Counted from the first letter of the stretch, positions 1 through 9,557 are shown. The stretch is DNA of 64,000 nt from Marinomonas algarum (GCF_020532605.1 NZ_JAJATW010000006.1:1-64000); one strand, 5' to 3'. The notes: generated by a model from the sequence alone, not told the origin. Translations and numbers: made by a program.

Positions 1-201
1 CGCACAACCGATCATTTTACTGCCTGTGTCCATACCAGCAGTCAGCTTTTGCTTATAGCCGGAGCTTCCACCCAGAAACTTAATGGTAAAGGGCGTCCGT
101 TTAACCACCTTTGCATTGCCACGTTTCAGCAAAGACCTTGCTTTTTGCGGCTTGCATGGCATGAGTGGTTTACCACTCTTATTTAGTACAAACACGAACA
201 T
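1..201 (-). CDS. iscB: IscB-type RNA-guided endonuclease, N-terminal part (cut by window edge)
   Basis: Only the first 67 codons are inside the window; the gene runs on past position 1. The translated start carries the PLMP (RRXRR) domain of IscB proteins: GKPLMP at residues 11-15, then a basic K/R-rich stretch with LLKRGNAKVV and TPFTIKF. It continues into GMDTGSK at residues 57-63, which matches the first RuvC motif with D58 as the likely catalytic aspartate. IscB proteins are transposon-encoded nucleases of the IS200/IS605 superfamily, guided by an omegaRNA and ancestral to Cas9. The ATG at 199-201 is preceded by GAAGGAG at a normal distance. The HNH domain, the later RuvC motifs, the far end of the element and any transposase lie outside the window, so activity cannot be judged. 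The family call is firm on the N-terminus; an inactive RRXRR-domain relative is possible. Confidence 0.85.
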   Translation of the reverse strand, partial: MFVFVLNKSGKPLMPCKPQKARSLLKRGNAKVVKRTPFTIKFLGGSSGYKQKLTAGMDTGSKMIGCA

Positions 202-472
202 AACGTGTTTCTCCTTCGAGTTATGCGTATCTGTCTGCTTGAGGCACAGGCAGAATCCGACTTCCTCTCGATCAGATAGTAAGGCTTTAGGTGAGGTTGA
301 CTGGCTATAACGCTTTAAGCCTGTTTACAGTGCCTCGACAGAGCAACGGACTGAGGTGGCATCCGAGGGTGTCTATCTCCAAACTATCGTCTACTCACAT
401 AAGATCCTCAGTGAGTGATCTGGTCAACTTGGCTTTTACAAGCCCGCTCCTTTAGGGGCGGCGTAATTGACC
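202..472 (-). ncRNA. Probable omegaRNA (HEARO RNA) upstream of iscB
   Basis: About 270 bases without a credible gene lie directly 5' of the iscB start, where omegaRNAs of IscB systems are encoded. On the minus strand the segment is dense in paired elements. A GGTCAA/TTGACC stem (467-472 with 422-427) encloses a C+G-rich hairpin at 442-462 and a perfect GGCTT/AAGCC hairpin at 431-444; the two inner hairpins share bases and would compete. Further stems are ACTCAC/GTGAGT (393-398 with 411-416), CCTCG/CGAGG (333-337 with 364-368) and TATCTG/CAGATA (228-233 with 273-278). The last stem ends beside the iscB ribosome-binding site. The structure was found by eye without an energy calculation. In known systems the guide lies at the RNA 5' end, which here would be around or above position 473. 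Confidence 0.6.
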
Positions 473-508
473 GTATATCTCAAATAACAGCACTTCTGCT
501 TGCCTGTA

Positions 509-3500
509 TTAAAAATTTAACTCAATACGTGGCTGGCTATTTTTACTCAAATCTACTTCTGGCGAGCAAACAAACACGCGTGATGAAGGAATATCATGGT
601 TTACCAAGTATTCTTTCAGCGCATTGGCGCGCAATAAAGCCATGGCTTTACCGCGTTCTAAGGTGTCCGCGTCCACTTCTTTAGGCGGTGTTTCAAAGCC
701 TAAATCTCGATAACTGGTAATGCCACAGGCTTTTAACTGGCTGTCCTTTTTGTCCTTCATCAAAGCACTGAGTTGCTCAATAAAAGGCGATTGTGCTTCG
801 CCTAGTGTTACGCTTTCAGGATCAAAAATCAGCGGTTCAACGCGAATCTTTAACAACTGATCGCCAGCAAACTGCGCAATGGTAATTACATTGGCGTAAG
901 GGATAAAGGTTTGCATCAAGTAGCTGCTTGAGGCGGAATAAAGGGCTTTACGTACAGGCAAAAGCAAAAAGTCTCGCCAACCAAACTCTGGGTTATCGAT
1001 GTCACCAGAAAAGGGGATGTCTAAATCAATCACATTGTTGCTGTCTTTTAAAATGCCCACCGCAATATTCAGAGGAACCGCGCCAGCTTTGATAACAGAA
1101 CTGCTCTCTTTACGCCCCCCCAATTCGAACTCTCTCAACACAATGTTTGAGTTACCGTTTAACACACCATCTTCTGCCTTAAGCTTCAAATCAAGATCAA
1201 GTTGTCCCGAGTCGATTTGATAGCCCAGCACACTGGAAATATAAGAAGAGAAGGGTGGCAGCTCGGCTTCACGAATCGCAAATTCGCTGTCGAGTGTCAA
1301 TCTGTCGGCCAATGGCCAAAGGGTCAAATCGCCATTGAGCGTGGCGTATTTGTCATTGCGCGCCTGAAACGCGACAACGGTCGCCTGCTCTTTATCTTTG
1401 GTGTTGAGATTACGTACTGACAAGGTATCAATTTCCACCGAACGTTGCAGGATCGGCCGGATGCTACGATCTTGTAGAGCCACCTTAGATGCCCCAGTGG
1501 TGTCATAGGCATCCAGTATTATGTAGTAAGGCGTTGAAATTGCAGAGTCTTGCTCTGTTGTGGCGGTTTCTTCTGTGTCTTGTTCCTTTGCAACGTGCTC
1601 TTCTGAGGTTGTTTGCTCTGAAGAGATGTCTTCTGAAACCGGTGCTTCGGAAGAGACGAAAACCAAATTTTCCAGTTGTTTTTGTTCGTTGATTAGCGCC
1701 TGAATATCAAAAGAATCGATGGTCACCTGTTTGATCTCAGCACCTTCTTGATCGGCTGTGACGCCTGACACCGAAATATTACCAACGGTGGCTAATGGCG
1801 GCAGGCTTTCTTTTGACTCAGAAGCAACCAGTGACTCAGAAACCACAAGATCACGGATCGCTAATGCGCCTAGGGTGACATCAAAGTGGCTGTCTTGCTG
1901 AGCAAAGGTCACATCAGATACGCCGGCAGACGCCCAAGACGCAACGCGCTTTTCTGCGGTCAAAAAGGTATCCAGCCCTTGGCTGGCGAAGTTCAGTTTT
2001 TTGCCTTGAATGGCCGGCGCTTGTTCGCCTTGAATATCAACGGTTAGACGATCTCCGGTCAGTTCTACAAACGCTAGAGAAGCACGCTCTTGCTGGTTTT
2101 GGTCAGCGTACAGGTTCTCTATTTGAATCTCGAAAGCCGTGTTGTCGAGAAACATTGTCTCGCCTGCTTTTTGCGCAGACAGCGTGTTAGCAAGCGAAAA
2201 GGTAGTGTATCGAGCGGTATTATTGGCTTGTGTCACTTCAAGGTTTTGACTGTTTAACTGGGTTGTCACCGCCAATGTCAGATCTTGTGATTCCGCCATG
2301 GTCATGTCTAGCGCACTTAAATCGATTTCGGTGAAGGCGTTTTTAACGGATAACCCTTCCATCGAAAGGGCAAGGTCGTGGATATCAAAATGCGTGTTAT
2401 CAATTTGAGCCGTCCATCGTGAATCGTCCTGTGTGGCATTAAATGGACTGTTGAGCGTCATTGAACCAAAAGAAACGTCCTGGTCGGCTTGTTGTAGTCG
2501 GGTCTTTTTCAATGAAAAATCGAGTTGTCCTGAAGCCGCGAGTGTTTCTTCCGATTGGTTTTGTTGCACATCAAACGGTGCGCCTATACTGATGTCGTCA
2601 AATGTTGCCTGTTGATCGGCCTGACGAACTGCAACCTGTTGTATCTGTAATGCCAGATCCCCGATGGCGCTGAGTACGGTATCGTTTTGCTCAACGGTGA
2701 CAGGGGCTTTTAGGCTCAAAGAGCCGTACTCAAGGTTCTGGTCAGCTTGTGTAAAGGCAAATTGTGTTGAGCTTAAATCCAGCGTGGCTTCTGCGGATGT
2801 TTCGCCTGCTGAGCGTTTAAGGCGAAACGGTGCATCAAAAGACAAGGTTTCAAAGTGTGCTTTTTGCTCACCAAGCGATAGGGCGGTGAGGTCGGACTGA
2901 ATGGCCAGTGTGCCGTGGGTGGTGAGGTCATGTTCAGACGCAAAAATAACCGACGGCACAGCCAATGATAAGTGAGTGGCTTTGGTGGTGACTTGCTCAT
3001 TTGAGGCGATTGTTAGATCCAGGTTGCGGATGTGTGTGTCAACAGTGAGGTTTTTGGCCTCAAAGGTGGGGACATCGCCAGATTGATCCAGTAAAACATC
3101 GACATCAACAGCGAGATCCACTTCCCCTTGGCTTTGGTTAAAAGGCGCGGGAATAAAGTGCGCAAAATCACTGAGTAAAAGACGAGTGTCTTTTACTCTG
3201 ATGTTGGCTTGGCTTTGCTCAGGGGAATAACCAAAAGTACTGTTTAGGGCGAACGTGGTGTTATTGACCATCAAGGAGAGGGCTACATCACCTTGCCAGT
3301 CAAGCGCTTGCCCCTTGATATCCGTTAGGCGTAACTCAGACAGAATGAGGGTATCCTGTTGCGCAGCTGCGGTTAAGTCAGGCTGCCGTGATAAGTTGAC
3401 TTGGCTATTAGTAAAGGAAAATGCTGGTAGTTGGACTGTCCATGGTGCGCTGTCTGAGGCGTCATTTCCTGTCTCTTCTTCGACTTCTGCCGTTGCATCT

Positions 3501-3886
3501 GTATTGTACTGAGCGGTGTTGATGCCTGCTACTATCCAGTCGTTTTCCTGTTGAGTAACGTCCAGCGTGAGTCCTTTGATATTGGCTTCAGAAATACGCA
3601 CTGTTTTGGTAAAAAGTGGCCAGAGTTCTACTTTAAATAAAGCCTGTTCCAGCGTAAAGGTCTCGTTGCCTGCCTTGGTCACGATAACGTCGCGGACATC
3701 GACTCTGGGCGGAAAGAAGTCGACGGATAAGGTGTCGATGGTAAGGGTTTGGTTTTGTTCTTCAAAATACGAGGTTAAAACGTGTTTGGCAACAAAGGGC
3801 GTGACAAACCAAGTGAGGGTGACGAGTCCGGTGACGGCAGATAAAGGGTAAAAAACAAAATGACGAAAGTGACGGCGCGTTATCAT
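509..3886 (-). CDS. AsmA-like DUF748 family envelope protein
   Basis: Large 1125-residue protein with one N-terminal membrane anchor (about residues 13-33) followed by a very long, beta-rich, weakly repetitive periplasmic region. The start of that region (VDFFPPRVDVRDV, then LWPLF) has the pattern of DUF748 proteins in the AsmA/TamB-like superfamily. Members of that superfamily are proposed to span the periplasm and help lipid traffic or outer-membrane upkeep; a specific role here is not shown. The last 120 or so residues resemble an OmpA-like tail (RANALKEYLVNHDIPSSRVFV). The middle third has a Glu/Thr-rich low-complexity linker around residues 760-800. The iscB element lies immediately downstream; the stop codon at 509-511 is intact. 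No terminator is visible after it, so the insertion may have displaced it. Confidence 0.8.
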   Translation of the reverse strand: MITRRHFRHFVFYPLSAVTGLVTLTWFVTPFVAKHVLTSYFEEQNQTLTIDTLSVDFFPPRVDVRDVIVTKAGNETFTLEQALFKVELWPLFTKTVRISEANIKGLTLDVTQQENDWIVAGINTAQYNTDATAEVEEETGNDASDSAPWTVQLPAFSFTNSQVNLSRQPDLTAAAQQDTLILSELRLTDIKGQALDWQGDVALSLMVNNTTFALNSTFGYSPEQSQANIRVKDTRLLLSDFAHFIPAPFNQSQGEVDLAVDVDVLLDQSGDVPTFEAKNLTVDTHIRNLDLTIASNEQVTTKATHLSLAVPSVIFASEHDLTTHGTLAIQSDLTALSLGEQKAHFETLSFDAPFRLKRSAGETSAEATLDLSSTQFAFTQADQNLEYGSLSLKAPVTVEQNDTVLSAIGDLALQIQQVAVRQADQQATFDDISIGAPFDVQQNQSEETLAASGQLDFSLKKTRLQQADQDVSFGSMTLNSPFNATQDDSRWTAQIDNTHFDIHDLALSMEGLSVKNAFTEIDLSALDMTMAESQDLTLAVTTQLNSQNLEVTQANNTARYTTFSLANTLSAQKAGETMFLDNTAFEIQIENLYADQNQQERASLAFVELTGDRLTVDIQGEQAPAIQGKKLNFASQGLDTFLTAEKRVASWASAGVSDVTFAQQDSHFDVTLGALAIRDLVVSESLVASESKESLPPLATVGNISVSGVTADQEGAEIKQVTIDSFDIQALINEQKQLENLVFVSSEAPVSEDISSEQTTSEEHVAKEQDTEETATTEQDSAISTPYYIILDAYDTTGASKVALQDRSIRPILQRSVEIDTLSVRNLNTKDKEQATVVAFQARNDKYATLNGDLTLWPLADRLTLDSEFAIREAELPPFSSYISSVLGYQIDSGQLDLDLKLKAEDGVLNGNSNIVLREFELGGRKESSSVIKAGAVPLNIAVGILKDSNNVIDLDIPFSGDIDNPEFGWRDFLLLPVRKALYSASSSYLMQTFIPYANVITIAQFAGDQLLKIRVEPLIFDPESVTLGEAQSPFIEQLSALMKDKKDSQLKACGITSYRDLGFETPPKEVDADTLERGKAMALLRANALKEYLVNHDIPSSRVFVCSPEVDLSKNSQPRIELNF

Positions 3887-3931
3887 AAAAAGCCTTTTAA
3901 GTGATGGACGTGCAAATACAAATGAGTGTCT

Positions 3932-4348
3932 TTACTCTTTTGATGATGAATCATTGGCTAATCGTGTGTCGGAAGCAAGGTTTTCTGAACGTAATGGCAT
4001 CCGCATTAAATAGGTGCTGACGCATAAGCCAATGATGACTAAGCCAACAGTTGCCCAAAAACGATGAACTAAAAAGATGGAGATGGCCATGCCTGCCCAC
4101 ATGAAAATAATGGCGCGATTGCGGGATTTACGAGGGATGCCATCGGAGGACTGCCAGTCCATGACAATGGGGCCAAAAAACTTATGGGCCAACAGCCATG
4201 CGTGAAAACGTTCTGATGATTTTGAAAAGCACCAAGCTGCTAGCAAGACCAAGGGCGTGGTGGGTAACAAAGGCAGAAAAATGCCAATGACGCCCGTAAT
4301 TAAGGAAAGCCATCCTAAGAGTAAATAAAATATTCGCTTTCCGTTCAT
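3932..4348 (-). CDS. YbaN family (DUF454) inner-membrane protein
   Basis: A 138-residue hydrophobic protein with about three membrane segments: residues 5-45 as a helical hairpin, then two helices at about 80-115. The family signature is clear in GWLSLITGVIGIFLPLLPTTPLVLLAAWCFSKSSERFHAWL, a pattern typical of YbaN/DUF454 proteins. The biochemical function of the family is not established. It lies between the DUF748 gene and rnt on the same strand, 45 bases upstream of the former, so it may be co-transcribed with it. Confidence 0.8.
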   Translation of the reverse strand: MNGKRIFYLLLGWLSLITGVIGIFLPLLPTTPLVLLAAWCFSKSSERFHAWLLAHKFFGPIVMDWQSSDGIPRKSRNRAIIFMWAGMAISIFLVHRFWATVGLVIIGLCVSTYLMRMPLRSENLASDTRLANDSSSKE

Positions 4349-4416
4349 AAGTTGCCCGTGTCATATAAAACATTCGCGTGATGGCATGAGAATAGCACGC
4401 GAATGTGGTTAAGGTG

Positions 4417-5085
4417 TTACTGTCCTGAATGAAAAATTGCATCCATACTGTCTTCGGTCTCATCGGCAATCAATGGCCAGCCGCCTAAGCGTTTCCAGCG
4501 ATTGACCATTTCACAAAACAGCTCAGCAGTTTTTTCGGTGTCGTATTTCGCAGAATGGGCTTCGGCGTTACTAAACGGAATAGATGCCGCTTCGCAGGCT
4601 TTGGCCAGTACAGTCTGGCCAAATACCAAACCCGCTAAGCTGGCGGTATCAAAGCTTGAAAAGGGGTGGAAAGGGTTGCGTTTAATGTCGGCACGTTCAA
4701 TGGCAGCGTTTAAGAAACCATGGTCAAAAGCGGCATTGTGACCCACTAAAATGGCGCGTTTGCAACCGACAGATTTTAATTCTTTGCGCACCTTGGTAAA
4801 GAGCTGGGTAAGCGCGTCGCTTTCAGGAATGTCTTGTCTGTTTGGGTCAAATGGGTCGATACCGGTAAAGTCCAAAGCCGATTTTTCAAGGTTTGCACCT
4901 TCAAATGGCTTGATTAAAAACTCTAATGTTTCATAGATGTAGAAGTCGCCGTTTTCATCTACGCGAAGAATGCTGGCGGCCATTTCCAGTAAGGCGTCGG
5001 TTTTTTGATTAAAGCCTGCGGTTTCGACGTCGATAACAATAGGAAGAAAGCCGCGGAATCGGTCTTTGATTTCATGGTTTGACAA
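4417..5085 (-). CDS. rnt: Ribonuclease T
   Basis: DEDDh-family 3'-5' exonuclease of 222 residues, close to the usual length of about 215. Motif Exo I is VIDVETAGF (residues 17-25), Exo II lies in [11 protein letters not shown] and Exo III in [11 protein letters not shown], giving the D, E, D and H-x4-D catalytic set. RNase T trims the 3' ends of tRNA (CCA turnover), 5S and 23S rRNA and small stable RNAs, acting as a homodimer in the cytosol. It is divergent from motY across a 95-base gap; the rnt/motY pairing is also known from Vibrio, which supports both calls. Confidence 0.95.
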   Translation of the reverse strand: MSNHEIKDRFRGFLPIVIDVETAGFNQKTDALLEMAASILRVDENGDFYIYETLEFLIKPFEGANLEKSALDFTGIDPFDPNRQDIPESDALTQLFTKVRKELKSVGCKRAILVGHNAAFDHGFLNAAIERADIKRNPFHPFSSFDTASLAGLVFGQTVLAKACEAASIPFSNAEAHSAKYDTEKTAELFCEMVNRWKRLGGWPLIADETEDSMDAIFHSGQ

Positions 5086-5180
5086 AAGAAGGTCCTTAAT
5101 TCTGCCGTTAAAACAACAGTGACGGTGTATAATAAGGCGAAATCATAACACATTTGATAATGCTTGAACGAGATGTCTAA

Positions 5181-6062
5181 ATGGGAATTACCCAACAACT
5201 TTTAATTCGTACGGTCTTTTTATTGTCGTCTTGTGTGCCCTTTGTTCAGGCTCATGGTATGACGCATTATCAGTCTGGTATTGCTGATTCTGAATGGTTG
5301 TTATCCGGCGATATTTTTTCATGCAGCTTGACTCATCCGGTGCCCCATTATGGTGAAGGACATTTTATTAAAGAAGCTGGTGAGCCGATGAAGTTTGTTC
5401 TGCAACCACAGAATGAAAAGCTTGGGCCGGGTCAAGTTTATATCATCTCCCAAGCACCCGACTGGTCGCCAGGTCTGCGCCCCGAGACGTTGGAAATTCT
5501 TCCTTACCCAGGTTATGGCTTAACGGTTGAGGTGGGTGGTAAAGTCGCCGAGCGTATGTTGACTAGCTTAGATCGAGGCCGTCATCCGGTAGTGGCGGGC
5601 ACGGCATGGGAAAACAGTCGTGAAACAGTGGAAGTCAGTTTATCCAACATCAATTTTGCCCCCGCTTACAATGAGTTTCGCCGTTGTTTATCGACGTTAT
5701 TGCCCGTGAATTACGATCAAATTGCCCGTACGGCGGCGCTGTTTACTACCAATGGCGTCGAGTTGACCGATCGTATTCGAGCGCGCTTAGATTTGGTGGC
5801 CCTGTACGTGTCGTCAGATCCGAGTGTAGGGTACATTTATATTGACGGTCATACGGATGTGATTGGCTCCCGTCGAGATAATCGAGAGCTGTCAAAAATA
5901 CGGGCAGAAAAAGTCACCAGCTACTTATTAGACAAGGGCGTTCCAGCGGAAAAAATCATTTCTCGTTATCATGGTGAGCGTTATCCATCCACGACCAATA
6001 ACACTGCAGACGGTCGAGAACGAAATCGACGGGTGACTATTCGACTGGAAAAAAACTCTTAA
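5181..6062 (+). CDS. motY: Sodium-type flagellar motor protein MotY (OmpA family)
   Basis: A 293-residue exported protein with a signal peptide (residues 1-24, likely cleavage after VQA), an N-terminal domain ending at about residue 160, and a C-terminal OmpA peptidoglycan-binding domain. That domain contains IYIDGHTDVIGSRRDN, LSKIRAEKV and GRERNRRVTI. In Vibrio and related bacteria MotY forms the periplasmic T-ring that anchors the PomA/PomB sodium stator. The full length, the two-domain layout and the divergent rnt gene all favour MotY over a generic OmpA-like lipoprotein; there is no lipobox. No other flagellar gene lies nearby, as is usual for motY. Confidence 0.88.
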   Translation: MGITQQLLIRTVFLLSSCVPFVQAHGMTHYQSGIADSEWLLSGDIFSCSLTHPVPHYGEGHFIKEAGEPMKFVLQPQNEKLGPGQVYIISQAPDWSPGLRPETLEILPYPGYGLTVEVGGKVAERMLTSLDRGRHPVVAGTAWENSRETVEVSLSNINFAPAYNEFRRCLSTLLPVNYDQIARTAALFTTNGVELTDRIRARLDLVALYVSSDPSVGYIYIDGHTDVIGSRRDNRELSKIRAEKVTSYLLDKGVPAEKIISRYHGERYPSTTNNTADGRERNRRVTIRLEKNS

Positions 6063-6254
6063 CTGATAGTGTGTCACTCTAAGGTGTTCGCAGCGTTTGT
6101 ATTTGCCTTGTTTCGCGGATTTATCTCGCTGAAAGAGGGCTTTTCGCTTGCTAAGCAAGAATCGAGATCTTACACTTAATCCCCTGTTTTTAATTATTGG
6201 CGCCGCCGTTTTACGGATTATGGGAGCGCTTACCCGTTGAGGAGAATAGAAATA

Positions 6255-7487
6255 ATGTCTGACGTGAAGAAGGTAGTGCTTGCCTATTCTGGCGGCCTGG
6301 ATACTTCAGTAATCGTGAAGTGGCTTCAAGAAGAGTATAACTGTGAGGTGGTGACGTTTACCGCTGATTTGGGTCAGGGTGAAGAGGTTGAACCAGCTCG
6401 CGCCAAAGCTCAAGCGTTGGGTATTAAGGAAATCTTTATCGAAGATCTGCGCGAAGAGTTTGTCCGCGATTTCGTTTTCCCAATGTTCCGTGCTAACACC
6501 ATTTACGAAGGTGAGTACCTTTTAGGTACATCTATCGCGCGTCCTTTGATCGCAAAACGCTTGATTGAAATCGCTAATGAGACCGGCGCTGATGCCATTT
6601 CTCACGGTGCGACCGGTAAAGGTAACGACCAAGTACGTTTTGAGTTGGGTGCATACGCACTTAAGCCAGGCGTTAAAGTGATTGCTCCATGGCGTGAGTG
6701 GGACTTGACGTCTCGTGAAACCCTAATGGCATACTGTGAAGAGCATAAGATTCCGGTTGATTTCTCAACGAAGAAGAAAAAATCACCGTACTCTATGGAC
6801 GCCAACCTACTGCACATTTCTTATGAAGGGGATCAGCTTGAAGATCCTTGGACGGAAGCAGAAGCGGATATGTGGCGTTGGTCCGTATCACCTGAAGAAG
6901 CACCAAATGAGCCAACGTATATCGAAATCGGTTACGAAAAAGGCGACCCAGTTTCTTTGAATGGCGAAGCACTGTCTCCAGCCACCATGCTAGAAACCTT
7001 AAACAAAATCGGTGGTGCCAACGGCATTGGTCGTGTGGACATCGTTGAAAACCGTTTCGTTGGTATGAAGGCGCGTGGTTGTTATGAAACACCGGGTGGC
7101 ACCATCATGATGAAAGCGCACCGTGCTATCGAGTCAATCACACTTGACCGCGAAGCAGCGCATTTGAAAGACGAAATGATGCCACGTTACGCAAAAATCA
7201 TTTACAACGGCTTCTGGTGGTCAGAAGAGCGTCGTATGATGCAAGCCTTGATCGACACATCGCAGACCTATGTGAACGGTACGGTTCGTCTTAAACTGTA
7301 TAAAGGCAATGTAGAAGTGGTGGGTCGTCAGTCTGAAAATAGCCTGTTTGACAGCTCTATTGCAACGTTTGAAGACGATGCTGGTGCATACGATCAGAAA
7401 GATGCGGCGGGCTTCATTAAGCTAAATGCTCTACGCATGCGCATCGCTGCACAAAAAGGCCGTGGTTTTCTTGATAACGACAAATAA
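6255..7487 (+). CDS. argG: Argininosuccinate synthase
   Basis: Condenses citrulline and aspartate with ATP to argininosuccinate, the penultimate step of arginine synthesis. The 410-residue protein has the N-type ATP pyrophosphatase loop [10 protein letters not shown] near residue 10, the type 1 family pattern [15 protein letters not shown] and [13 protein letters not shown], and ends at the usual place. The start chosen is the ATG at 6255, with AGGAG at 6240-6244. A TTG at 6237 would add six residues but would overlap the ribosome-binding site. It is monocistronic and followed by a strong terminator. No convincing ArgR box was found in the 190-base upstream gap. Confidence 0.97.
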   Translation: MSDVKKVVLAYSGGLDTSVIVKWLQEEYNCEVVTFTADLGQGEEVEPARAKAQALGIKEIFIEDLREEFVRDFVFPMFRANTIYEGEYLLGTSIARPLIAKRLIEIANETGADAISHGATGKGNDQVRFELGAYALKPGVKVIAPWREWDLTSRETLMAYCEEHKIPVDFSTKKKKSPYSMDANLLHISYEGDQLEDPWTEAEADMWRWSVSPEEAPNEPTYIEIGYEKGDPVSLNGEALSPATMLETLNKIGGANGIGRVDIVENRFVGMKARGCYETPGGTIMMKAHRAIESITLDREAAHLKDEMMPRYAKIIYNGFWWSEERRMMQALIDTSQTYVNGTVRLKLYKGNVEVVGRQSENSLFDSSIATFEDDAGAYDQKDAAGFIKLNALRMRIAAQKGRGFLDNDK

Positions 7488-7522
7488 GTCGTTTTAACGT
7501 TTAATAATAGCCTTTCAAAAAG

Positions 7523-7556
7523 CGCCTCATTCTTGCAGAATGGAGGCGTTTTTTAT
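7523..7556 (+). terminator. Rho-independent terminator of argG
   Basis: A strong stem, CGCCTCATTCT paired with AGAATGGAGGCG around a TGC loop, is followed directly by a run of T, 36 bases after the argG stop codon. Confidence 0.9.
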
Positions 7557-7621
7557 TTTTGTACATTTGGTCAGCTATTTTGTGTTTTTAGCGAATACGC
7601 TGATTGTGAAGGAAAAGACTG

Positions 7622-8518
7622 ATGACAATTTATAATGTTGGCTCGATAAACCTCGATCATGTGTACCAGCTTGACCACTTTGTTCGTCCTGGTGAGACCA
7701 TGGCGTCAGACAGTTATCAATGTTTGCTCGGTGGCAAGGGGGCGAATCAATCGGTTGCATTAGCGAAAGCGGGGGCCGAGGTCAAGCATGTGGGCGCGAT
7801 TCACCCGAGCAATCAAGCGGTGTTGGATCAACTGCAAGCGTTGGGCGTTGACACGTCATTAGTGGCTTTTTCGGACGTGGCGACAGGTCATGCGATCATT
7901 CAGCTGACGAAACAGGCAGAAAACTCGATTATTTTGTATCAAGGTGCCAATCATCAATTAACGGAATTACAAGTTGATGAGGTGTTGTCTCAAGCACAAT
8001 CAGGCGACTGGGTGTTGCTGCAAAACGAGACCAATTTAATTGAGTACACCATGAGAAAGGCGCAGTCTTTAGGGGTGAAAGTGGCGTTTAATCCGGCCCC
8101 TATGGATGCAACTTTGACTCAAAAGGTACTGGGCTTGGTTGACTTGTTAATCGTGAATGAAGTGGAAGCCATGGACCTGATTGGCACCACGGACATTGAA
8201 ACGACCCTTGCCGAATTTCCAAAAAAGTACCCTGATTTAGCGGTGATTATGACGCTGGGCAAAGCAGGCGTGTACTACTTTTATGGGGAGGAGGTGGTGT
8301 CTGTGAAGGCTTTTTCGGTCGACGCGGTGGACACAACCGGTGCCGGAGATACTTTTATTGGCTTTTGCCTGTCTGCATTGATGAAGGGGGAAGACATGAC
8401 GCAAGCCATGACGCGTGCCTGTGCGGCATCGGCCATTTGTGTTACTCGCCTGGGTGCTGCCTCAGCTATCCCTACGCAACACGAAGTGACCGAATTTTTA
8501 GCGAACAATACTCAGTAA
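7622..8518 (+). CDS. rbsK: Ribokinase-like PfkB-family sugar kinase
   Basis: A 298-residue PfkB-family kinase. The N-terminal signature LGGKGANQSVALAKAGA (about residues 37-53) and the C-terminal DTTGAGDTF anion hole and catalytic aspartate motif (about residues 236-245) are intact. The length fits ribokinase, which makes ribose 5-phosphate. The nucleoside hydrolase gene begins 27 bases downstream on the same strand, so the pair would free ribose from nucleosides and phosphorylate it. Substrate is inferred from the neighbour; other pentoses or nucleosides cannot be excluded. No ribose ABC transporter is present in the window. Confidence 0.85.
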   Translation: MTIYNVGSINLDHVYQLDHFVRPGETMASDSYQCLLGGKGANQSVALAKAGAEVKHVGAIHPSNQAVLDQLQALGVDTSLVAFSDVATGHAIIQLTKQAENSIILYQGANHQLTELQVDEVLSQAQSGDWVLLQNETNLIEYTMRKAQSLGVKVAFNPAPMDATLTQKVLGLVDLLIVNEVEAMDLIGTTDIETTLAEFPKKYPDLAVIMTLGKAGVYYFYGEEVVSVKAFSVDAVDTTGAGDTFIGFCLSALMKGEDMTQAMTRACAASAICVTRLGAASAIPTQHEVTEFLANNTQ

Positions 8519-8545
8519 AACAGGCAGTTTTAAAAGGAATATTCT

Positions 8546-9487
8546 ATGGCTCGTAAGATTATTATTGATACCGATCCCGGCATTGACGATGCGATGGCGA
8601 TTTTATTCGCCTTTCAAGCACCACAACTGGAGGTGCTTGGGTTAACGACCACCTTTGGTAATGTGTCCGTTGAGTTAGCGACACAAAATGCCATTAAATT
8701 AACAGAGATTGCTAAGGTCACTGTTCCTGTTGCCAAAGGGGTGGCGATACCCAGCCAGATTGCACCGCGTCCGCACCCTGACTTTGTGCACGGTAAAGAT
8801 GGTTTTGGCAATATCGATTTGCCAGCCCCTCAAGGTAAGGCCATAGAGAAAAGCGCCGCTCAGTTTATCGTTGATACGGTGCGTGAATTTCCCGGTGAAG
8901 TCACTCTTATTGCGCTTGGGCCTCTAGGCAATCTGGCAAAAGCATTGGAGCTTGATCCTGAGGTCGCGAATCTCGTCGACGAAGTGGTGCTCATGGGGGG
9001 AACCGCAATTGAATACGGTAACGTCTCACCCGTTGCTGAAGCCAACATTATGAACGACCCTCATGCAGCGGATAAGGTGTTTACCGCGCCTTGGCAGGTG
9101 ACCATGATCGGACTTGATGTGACTCATCAAGTGCTGTTGGACAATGATATTCTCGGACGCATTAGACAAGCTAACCCTGAAGAGGGTGGTTTCTTGTTTG
9201 ATTGCGCACAGTATTACATTGACTTCTACAGCAGTCGATTTGATATGAATGGCTGTTATTTCCACGATGCGTCAACGATTGCTTATGTTATGGACCCTAG
9301 TATTTTTGGTGTTGAACTGGGTGCGGTGCGTGTCGCGTGCGAAGGCATTGGCATTGGTCAGACGATCTTTGCGCCTCAGGGGATGACATTTCCAGAGCCT
9401 CATTGGAACGATGTGCCCATGACGCAGGTGTGTATGGAAGTGAACAGCGAAAAATTATTGAGCTTGTTTGAGACAACCCTGTCCTAA
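8546..9487 (+). CDS. Inosine-uridine preferring nucleoside hydrolase
   Basis: A 313-residue IU-NH family enzyme that splits ribonucleosides into base and ribose. The calcium-binding DTDPGIDDA motif is at residues 8-16, and later family motifs are present: VLMGGTAIEYGNVSPVAEANIMNDPHAA and the active-site segment CYFHDAST. AAAGGA precedes the ATG. It is the second gene of an operon with a ribokinase, ending in the hairpin at 9514-9535. Which bases it prefers (RihA, B or C type) is not resolved by eye. Confidence 0.93.
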   Translation: MARKIIIDTDPGIDDAMAILFAFQAPQLEVLGLTTTFGNVSVELATQNAIKLTEIAKVTVPVAKGVAIPSQIAPRPHPDFVHGKDGFGNIDLPAPQGKAIEKSAAQFIVDTVREFPGEVTLIALGPLGNLAKALELDPEVANLVDEVVLMGGTAIEYGNVSPVAEANIMNDPHAADKVFTAPWQVTMIGLDVTHQVLLDNDILGRIRQANPEEGGFLFDCAQYYIDFYSSRFDMNGCYFHDASTIAYVMDPSIFGVELGAVRVACEGIGIGQTIFAPQGMTFPEPHWNDVPMTQVCMEVNSEKLLSLFETTLS

Positions 9488-9513
9488 GTCGTTAGAATGC
9501 CTCCACCGAGACA

Positions 9514-9540
9514 AAGGCATGATTTTCCATGCCTTTTTTA
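9514..9540 (+). terminator. Terminator of the nucleoside salvage operon
   Basis: AAGGCATG (9514-9521) pairs with CATGCCTT (9528-9535) and runs into a T tract. It sits between the nucleoside hydrolase stop and the start of the RRM gene. Confidence 0.85.
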
Positions 9541-9557
9541 TTGATAAAGAGATCAGT

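Noticed and set aside
415-684. Plus-strand open frame of 89 codons across the DUF748 gene end
   Set aside because: It overlaps the real minus-strand gene and the omegaRNA region, has no ribosome-binding site and no recognisable protein.
6237-6254. TTG as an upstream start for argG
   Set aside because: It would place the ribosome-binding site inside the coding region; ATG 6255 has AGGAG at a good distance and gives the normal ArgG N-terminus.
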